Origin: Casuarina equisetifolia
Lineage: Eukaryota > Streptophyta > Magnoliopsida > Fagales > Casuarinaceae
DNA length: 64,000 nt
Direction of reading: 5' to 3'
Assembly: GCA_028551475.1 (NCBI GenBank)
Contig: CM052354.1
Span: forward strand, 1,657,391-1,721,390
In this document: in pieces, positions 59,488 through 64,000 of the stretch
Position numbering within the stretch: position 1 is the first letter of the stretch
Layout of the letters: each line of letters opens with the position of its first letter
Notes under the pieces: generated by a model
What the model saw: the letters and a program-made list of their open reading frames with translations, nothing else
The model's database searches: none
What the model was told of the DNA's origin: nothing
Position numbers and translations under genes: made by a program

Positions 59488-59777
59488 GCAACAGAATGCT
59501 TCACAACTTTCAACAACCCCTTCCCGCCTCTAGTTCCCTCTATTTATCTTCGTTACTGACTCCTAACACCCTTGCTTAACAGATTCCTAACAACTTTACT
59601 TAACAGACTCTTTAACAGCCCGAAGCTTCCCTTTTATGTTTAGCAACAATTGTAAAAGCAAAACGACAATACATTTGATAAAGGCAAACGACATCGTCTG
59701 CAGTCCATCACTTATTAGAGACACCTCATCAAGGCTGAATTAAGGACGTGGCAAGCTATTGTAGATGGACTGCTACA
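59316..59777 (-). repeat. 5' LTR of the Ty3 chromovirus
   Basis: 462 bases, matching 54300-54761. The promoter side faces the minus strand, and the start of the Gag-Pol frame lies inside it. Confidence 0.95.
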
Positions 59778-59882
59778 GTCTACCAAAAACTCATGAGTAA
59801 TGGTAAGAGTAAGCCTACGCCTTATAAGGCGTAAAGTGTTGAGCCTTTATTCTGATGTGAGACTGGCACTCTCAACAATTTT

Positions 59883-60180
59883 AATTAGTTTTGACCTTTT
59901 CTTCCCTTAAAGTTGCATGATATTATACATTAGTCTCACCCTTCTCTTCCCTCTAACTTGCATGATACTATCCATTATATAACCTGAACAAAAGATGTCT
60001 TTCCCCATTCTTTTCTTCCTTTGGCAATGCTCAATAGCTTGGATTGTGTTCTTGAGATAAAAGGGGAACAAAATCATGGTCGTGATCAATTTTCAAAGAG
60101 AAATCAAGTAATACCATGTCAGTAATTTTTAACTTCAATAAGTGATGAACTACTCATGATGTATGATAATCTAAACCTTA
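59883..60180 (+). repeat. Duplicated AS8-like 3' flank, unit B, right part
   Basis: Matches 48832-49130 closely (AAAGTTGCATGATATTATAC, AAAAGATGTCTTTCCCCATT, GATGAACTACTCATGATGTA) and continues the piece interrupted at 54277. Confidence 0.85.
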
Positions 60181-60194
60181 TTTATTTTACACAT

Positions 60195-60790
60195 TAAGTT
60201 CTTCACTTAATTATTTAAGAAAAATTATTAGTTTGGCCATAAAATTATCCTTTTGCCTTTTTTTAGTTAAGCTTATTTATTTCCTATCTTGGGATTAGCT
60301 CGCTGTGTTGATAATGGATTAGAACTCTACTTCGGATCTGGTTTGGACTTTAACAACTATATATAATCGTTCCCCTTGAAAAGGAAACCAAAAATCCTCT
60401 CCGGACGTTCCTTGCAAAACTGCTTCCTCGTCCGGTTTAGATTTCATCTTGTTCTTTGTCGCCATCTACGTTATCCGCATAGTAATACTCATAATAGATT
60501 TCTGTTGCATTCCCAGTCCGGACGAATACCAGAGTGGCTTGGGGACTCCCTTGTACAGTGGTAAGTGCGTCAGGATTCCTAAGTGGTTAATCCATATGGT
60601 CAGGGGTTCAAATTCCTCCCTCTCCATATGTAAGTTATAACATAAAGAAAAAAAAAATATTAGAGCGGCTTTAGTAAGTTGCCAAAAAGACTGTCCAATC
60701 TCTTTAGATAAGAGGAGGAGGTTGCCAAAAAGAGTGTTAAGAGGAGGAGATTATGAAAAAGATTCCCTTTTGTAAATACATCTTATTAAA
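60195..60790 (+). pseudogene. RING-H2 (ATL-like) copy 3, broken by a SINE
   Basis: The promoter module (TTTGGCCATAAAATTATC, TTCGGATCTGGTTTGGACTT, TATATATAA at 60358) is followed by a shortened N-terminal part and a membrane segment (FHLVLCRHLR in one frame, VAIYVIRIVILIIDF in another). A SINE at 60541-60661 cuts the gene. After it, EEEIMKKIPFCKY recalls the RING context of the intact copy, but the rest of the domain is absent. A decayed duplicate. Confidence 0.7.
60541..60661 (+). mobile_element. tRNA-headed SINE inside RING-H2 copy 3
   Basis: The polymerase III box A is ACAGTGGTAAGTGCG, and box B GGGGTTCAAATTCC lies about 45 bases on. An A-rich tail ends the element. It is flanked by AGAGTGGCTT (60531-60540) and AGAGCGGCTT (60662-60671), a 10-base target duplication with one difference. 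Confidence 0.75.
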
Positions 60791-60799
60791 AAAGAAAAG

Positions 60800-61560
60800 A
60801 AGAATTCTTGAATAATTTTCAAATATGAATGTTTTGCTTTCAATTAATGGTAGTATACACAAATTTTTCTTTTAATTTTTTTAATAATATGAGTTTAAGT
60901 TATAGTGTAATTAGGATTTTACATAACATAATTTTTTTAATAAAATAGTTTAGAGCTTTAAATAAAAAAAAATCATATCTATAACGGCTTTTTAGAACTA
61001 GTCTCAATAAGTTCTAAGTTTTAGTTGCCATGTACTTACTTTTATATATATGGTTTTAGGTTGTATATATCAATATGGTCAACATTTCGTGATTTTTCGT
61101 TTACTAAATTATAACTGATTGTTAATAACAAAAGATTATAGAAAGTTGAAGCACTCAGTTTGATAAAAAAACTCCTAACAAGACTAATAAGAAAAACTAC
61201 TTAGATTCATAATGGTTTGGTCAATTTACTTATCACTAGTTAGATAGAGTGTAATTTTTCGTTTCTTTTCCTTTCATGCTTGCCATTTCATTCCTATTTT
61301 GGTTTTTATATTTCTTCTCTTGATGATCAAAGAAATTGAAAAGGATTGAGAGTTGGTAGAACCTATTATAATATAAATGAGAATTTAATATATTTCTTAA
61401 TAATGTGTGACTTATTACTCACATTTTAACACTCTCCTCATCATGAAGAATAAATTATCAAATCATCACAATGTACATTGTATGGGCAATGCATCAACTC
61501 AATCAATTGAAGCTCATAAGGGCTTTAAAGAAAAACTTGTTTTAGTACCATGTGAGTGAA
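60800..61560. other. AT-rich spacer between RING-H2 copies 3 and 4
   Basis: It contains a piece (about 61245-61345) related to 46605-46705 in the AS8-like 3' region (CTTTCATGCTTG, TTGATGATCAAAGAAATTGAAA), showing that this spacer too came from the AS8 flank. No gene. Confidence 0.55.
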
Positions 61561-61569
61561 TTCTAACTA

Positions 61570-62480
61570 CTCAACTTTTTAATGAATTATAAGTAAATCT
61601 TCATTTTTTTAATGATTTTAATATAAAAAATTTAAGATTATAATTTAATTAATTTTCAAAGCATATTCTTCAATTAATTACTTCAGAAAAATTATTCGTT
61701 TGGCCATAAAATTATCCTTATATATTTTTGTCCTTATTAATTTTGTTTATTGTTCTTTTCATTATTTCATGTCTTATCATATATGGATAAGGAATCACTT
61801 CCGGATCTGGTTTGTACTTCATCGACTATATGAAATGATTTCCCAACGAAACACAAAATCCTATGCGAAACTTGCCGTCCGGAGTAGTTTCACGATGGAA
61901 TTCCATCACCGCAAACTGCTACTGTCTCTTGCAAGCTCCTTTTCCTCCGCTGCATCAACTCCAGTACCGCCGCCTCACTATTTCTCGCCCCATTCATCTT
62001 TGATCTTGCGCGCGTTGATCCCCAACTACATCACAATCCTTATGATAGTAGTCATCGTACTATGCTTTTGTTGTTTGCCTCCGGACAGAAACCAGATCGA
62101 AGAAGACAGTCTCATCCCCTATGCCTCCATGAATGGCTGTCGTGGAAGCCAACTTGTCCTTTATGCCGTTCGGCAGAAATATATGTCAAACAGAGGAGTC
62201 AGTGTCTTCTCTCGCAGCAAGTTATGCAGCCTGGAGCCCCTGCGCAAGGCAGCCCTTCGCCAACCATCCCCACTCAAGGAACTGACCTTTGGAATCAGGT
62301 ATCGGTTCAACATTCTGCAAGTCCAACAAGCTCCAATGGGATTTTGAAATATTGAATGTATTGCTTTCAATTTACGAGTTAATTTTTTTTGTTCAAATTT
62401 GAATTAATTTACATTGAGGATTAAATTATTGTTCAATTTAAGATTATTTAAGATAGAGTCATGTTGACGTGGATGCATCC
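61570..62480 (+). pseudogene. RING-H2 (ATL-like) copy 4, decayed
   Basis: The promoter module (61570-61760) and a start at 61895 (MEFHHRKLLLSLASS, aligned with [10 protein letters not shown] of the intact copy) are followed by a proline/serine stretch and a membrane helix (ITILMIVVIVLCFCCLPP). The first half of the RING, including CAIC and the His pair, is missing. Its second half, LHEWLSWKPTCPLCRSAE, survives in a different frame (about 62120-62175). The copy therefore has a deletion and a frame change and cannot bind zinc normally. A hydrophobic N-terminal protein of about 150 aa could still be translated. Confidence 0.75.
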
Positions 62481-62599
62481 AGGCCAGGTACTACTCATTT
62501 TTATATTAAAGAATTAAATCCATAATGTTTCCATCTGTCCAAAAAGCCCAAGATTAAAGAACATCTCTAGAATTCTCTAGGACTTCTAAATTATCTAGA

Positions 62600-63090
62600 T
62601 TTTTTTAATTATTTAGATTTTATTAATTGTGTAGGATTTCTTTGTTATTTTGCAATTCTTTAATTATATGGGATTCCTTAGTTATTTAAAATTCCTTAGT
62701 TGTATGAAACTCCTTAGTTATATGAGATTCCTTAGTTTTTTTTTTTTTTTAATTTTTTTAATTTTTTTTAATTTTTTTAATTTTTTTAAAATTTTTTTAA
62801 ATTTTTTTTAAATTTTTTAAATTTTTTATTACAAACGCACGCACATAGGGAGGGGGGACAGGATTCGAACCCCACGATCGGTGGGACGGCCGGTCAGGGT
62901 TTGGCTCAGAGAACGCCACTGAGCCAGGGCCCCTGCCTAATGAGATTCCTTAGTAGTAAGAGATTCCTTAGTTGTATAGAATTTCTTAATTTTTTGGATT
63001 TTGTAATTATTTAGGATTTCTTAGTTGTATGAAATTCCTTAGTTCTCTAATATTCTTAAATTGTATAAGATTCTTTAAGTGTAAGGTTTA
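62600..63090 (+). repeat. Imperfect minisatellite of about 18-20 bp units
   Basis: Many diverged units of the type ATTCCTTAGTTATATGAG run through this stretch and are interrupted by the SINE at 62736-62939. Confidence 0.75.
62736..62939 (-). mobile_element. tRNA-headed SINE on the minus strand
   Basis: On the minus strand the GC-rich head has CTGGCTCAGTGGCGTTCTC (box A) and GGGGTTCGAATCC (box B), followed by a G/C-rich body and a long A-rich tail, seen as T-rich sequence at 62736-62830. The flanks repeat ATGAGATTCCTTAG (62722-62735 and 62940-62953). Because the insertion lies in a minisatellite, part of this match may be coincidental. Confidence 0.8.
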
Positions 63091-63309
63091 GACCCTTATA
63101 TAAGAAGAGTCTTTCCAATTGTATTCAGGGCTTTGTTTGGAGTGAAATAGAAAACTTGAAGTTATTTGCTTAACTTGCATCCTTTATCCAATTTTGCCAA
63201 AAATTGGTGGTAAAGCATCTTCTTAACTAGTAGTTGAGGCTTATATCTTGGAGCCATTTTTTGACATTTAAATAATGTAAAACTCATTACTCATGTTAAC
63301 AATATATAT

Positions 63310-63375
63310 TATTGTCGTTTAGCCAACTAGCTTAATGGTGAGTTAGCCTATGAGTAGAGTTTGACACCCCATGAG
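63310..63375 (+). mobile_element. Possible SINE head
   Basis: ACTAGCTTAATGGTGAG (box A-like) and AGTAGAGTTTGACACC (box B-like). No clear borders. Confidence 0.35.
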
Positions 63376-63539
63376 GCCTTTTATGTTTTGTTTTTGCAAG
63401 CCAAAAGTTTATGTGCATGCAAGCACTAGCTTATTTGTTTTACAATGATCACTAGTTGAAGGTGGGATGAATGGAAGGCAAGAATTTAAGCCAAATTAGG
63501 ACAATCAGCGAAAAGAATATAGAACTATCTAAATACTCC

Positions 63540-63790
63540 ATTCTTCAACTTTTGAAGAATTATGAGTAAACCTTTCATTGTTAGTAAACCTTTATAAAGA
63601 ATTTAAGATTAGAATTTAAATCATTTTTTGAAGAGAAACTAATTGCTTCATAAAAATTATTAGTTTGGCCATAAAATTATTTTCATGTAATTTTATTTAA
63701 TCATAGTATTTTTATTCTTAATTAATTTTATTTATATTTCTTTATAGTTAAAAAAATCCCATCTTGAGATTAGTTTATTTTTTATTATAA
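63540..63790 (+). other. RING-H2 promoter module, sixth copy near the window end
   Basis: Matches 61570-61760 and 51545-51720 (AATTATGAGTAAACC, TTAGTTTGGCCATAAAATTAT, CATGTAATTTTATTTA, CCATCTTGAGATTAG). No coding part follows before a SINE and the end of the window. Confidence 0.6.
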
Positions 63791-63857
63791 TTCATACACT
63801 AGGGGTATGAAACCTTAAATCTTATGATTAAAATTTTCGCAAGTAATTCATGGAGAA

Positions 63858-63968
63858 CTCTCTTGGCCTAGTGGTAACTAGGTCAAGACCCTTGACCAAT
63901 AAGTCTACTCGGTCATGGTTCAAATCCCTTGCCCTTTCTTCTGTGAGTTTTAAAAAAAAAAAAAAAAC
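63858..63968 (+). mobile_element. tRNA-headed SINE with A-tail
   Basis: CTTGGCCTAGTGGTAACTAG (box A) and GGTCATGGTTCAAATCCC (box B) are followed by a short body and a 16-base A run at 63952-63967. The target duplication is not clear. Confidence 0.7.
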
Positions 63969-64000
63969 CCATGATTATTTATGTCAGCTTTCTTCTGAAG

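Larger units (their letters stand above)
54300..59777 (-). mobile_element. Ty3/gypsy chromovirus LTR retrotransposon, looks whole (Reina-like)
   Basis: A 5478-base element on the minus strand with LTRs at 59316-59777 (5') and 54300-54761 (3'), each 462 bases, TG...CA ended and identical as far as I can see by eye. The target duplication is GTCTA (54295-54299 and 59778-59782). A primer-binding site complementary to initiator tRNA-Met (TGGTATCAATGCC) lies just inside the 5' LTR, and a purine tract (GGGAGGAGGGA) at 54762-54772. One long Gag-Pol frame (1571 codons) holds, in order, Gag, a CCHC knuckle, protease, reverse transcriptase, RNase H, integrase and a C-terminal chromodomain. The compact length and short LTRs suggest the Reina lineage; Tekay or another chromovirus clade is possible. 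No breaks were noticed. The LTR identity points to a recent insertion. Confidence 0.95.
54278..59877 (-). mobile_element. Solo LTR of about 117 bp (TRIM-like), split by a later Ty3 element
   Basis: Outside the large element, 54278-54299 and 59783-59877 together form a short sequence on the minus strand. It starts TGTTGAGAGTGCCAGTCTCA, contains CTTATAAGGC and ends in CA. The unit is flanked by ATTTT on both sides (54273-54277 and 59878-59882), a 5-base target duplication. The related unit at about 48828 has no such insert. It resembles the solo LTR of a small terminal-repeat retrotransposon. It is older than the nested Ty3 element but younger than the segmental duplication. Confidence 0.8.

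Noticed and set aside
1-64000. CRISPR arrays, operons or bacterial mobile elements
   Set aside because: The genes are spliced plant genes; no regularly spaced repeat-spacer arrangement exists.

Overview
This is nuclear DNA from a flowering plant, most likely a woody dicot. The genes are low in GC and have spliceable GT-AG introns. The host genes are land-plant families, two of them tied to plastid or plant hormone biology. LINE, SINE and LTR debris is abundant, and nuclear copies of plastid trnL-trnF DNA are present. I cannot name the species from sequence alone. 

Layout. 1-3.35 kb is AT-rich repeat debris. 3.45-4.98 kb (+) is a two-exon ankyrin-PGG membrane protein of the BDA1/ITN1 type whose intron appears to use a GC donor. 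5.0-10.95 kb is decayed L1-type LINE material, a duplicated 3' UTR, an inverted repeat and simple repeats. 11.09-16.84 kb (+) is an MSL10-type mechanosensitive channel (5 exons, 703 aa). 17.34-21.98 kb (-) is a 16-exon CDKF;4/MAK-like kinase (451 aa) whose 5' UTR exons reach about 24.3 kb. 24.6-30.0 kb is AT-rich and without genes. 30.11-30.86 kb (+) is PAM68, a plastid thylakoid assembly factor. 32.27-36.11 kb (-) is BREVIS RADIX (5 exons, 353 aa). 37.4-43.5 kb is intergenic. 45.10-46.07 kb (+) is a cadmium-induced-protein-AS8-like small membrane protein. From 46.7 kb to the end the window is a young segmental-duplication field.

That field is the most unusual part. It holds at least six copies of a module built from a promoter and an ATL-type RING-H2 gene. 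Only the copy at 51.86-52.56 kb looks intact; the others are truncated, frame-shifted, or reduced to a promoter joined to a 3' UTR. Between the copies lie duplicated pieces of the 3' flank of the AS8-like gene and two copies of a plastid trnF-trnL segment. One unit carries a solo LTR of about 117 bp with an ATTTT target duplication. A whole-looking 5.48 kb Ty3/gypsy chromovirus (54300-59777) with seemingly identical LTRs and a GTCTA target duplication lies inside that solo LTR. Several tRNA-headed SINEs, two with clear target duplications, decorate the field.

The host genes are unrelated in function: immunity-like ankyrin signalling, membrane-tension sensing, a RCK/MAK-family kinase, photosystem II assembly, and root/phloem growth. 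They do not form a functional cluster. PAM68, the kinase and the AS8-like gene are, from memory, near neighbours on Arabidopsis chromosome 4, so this may be a conserved synteny block. I saw no evidence of a new molecular system. The best candidate for new biology is the birth-and-death RING-H2 array and its mosaic of plastid and transposon DNA.
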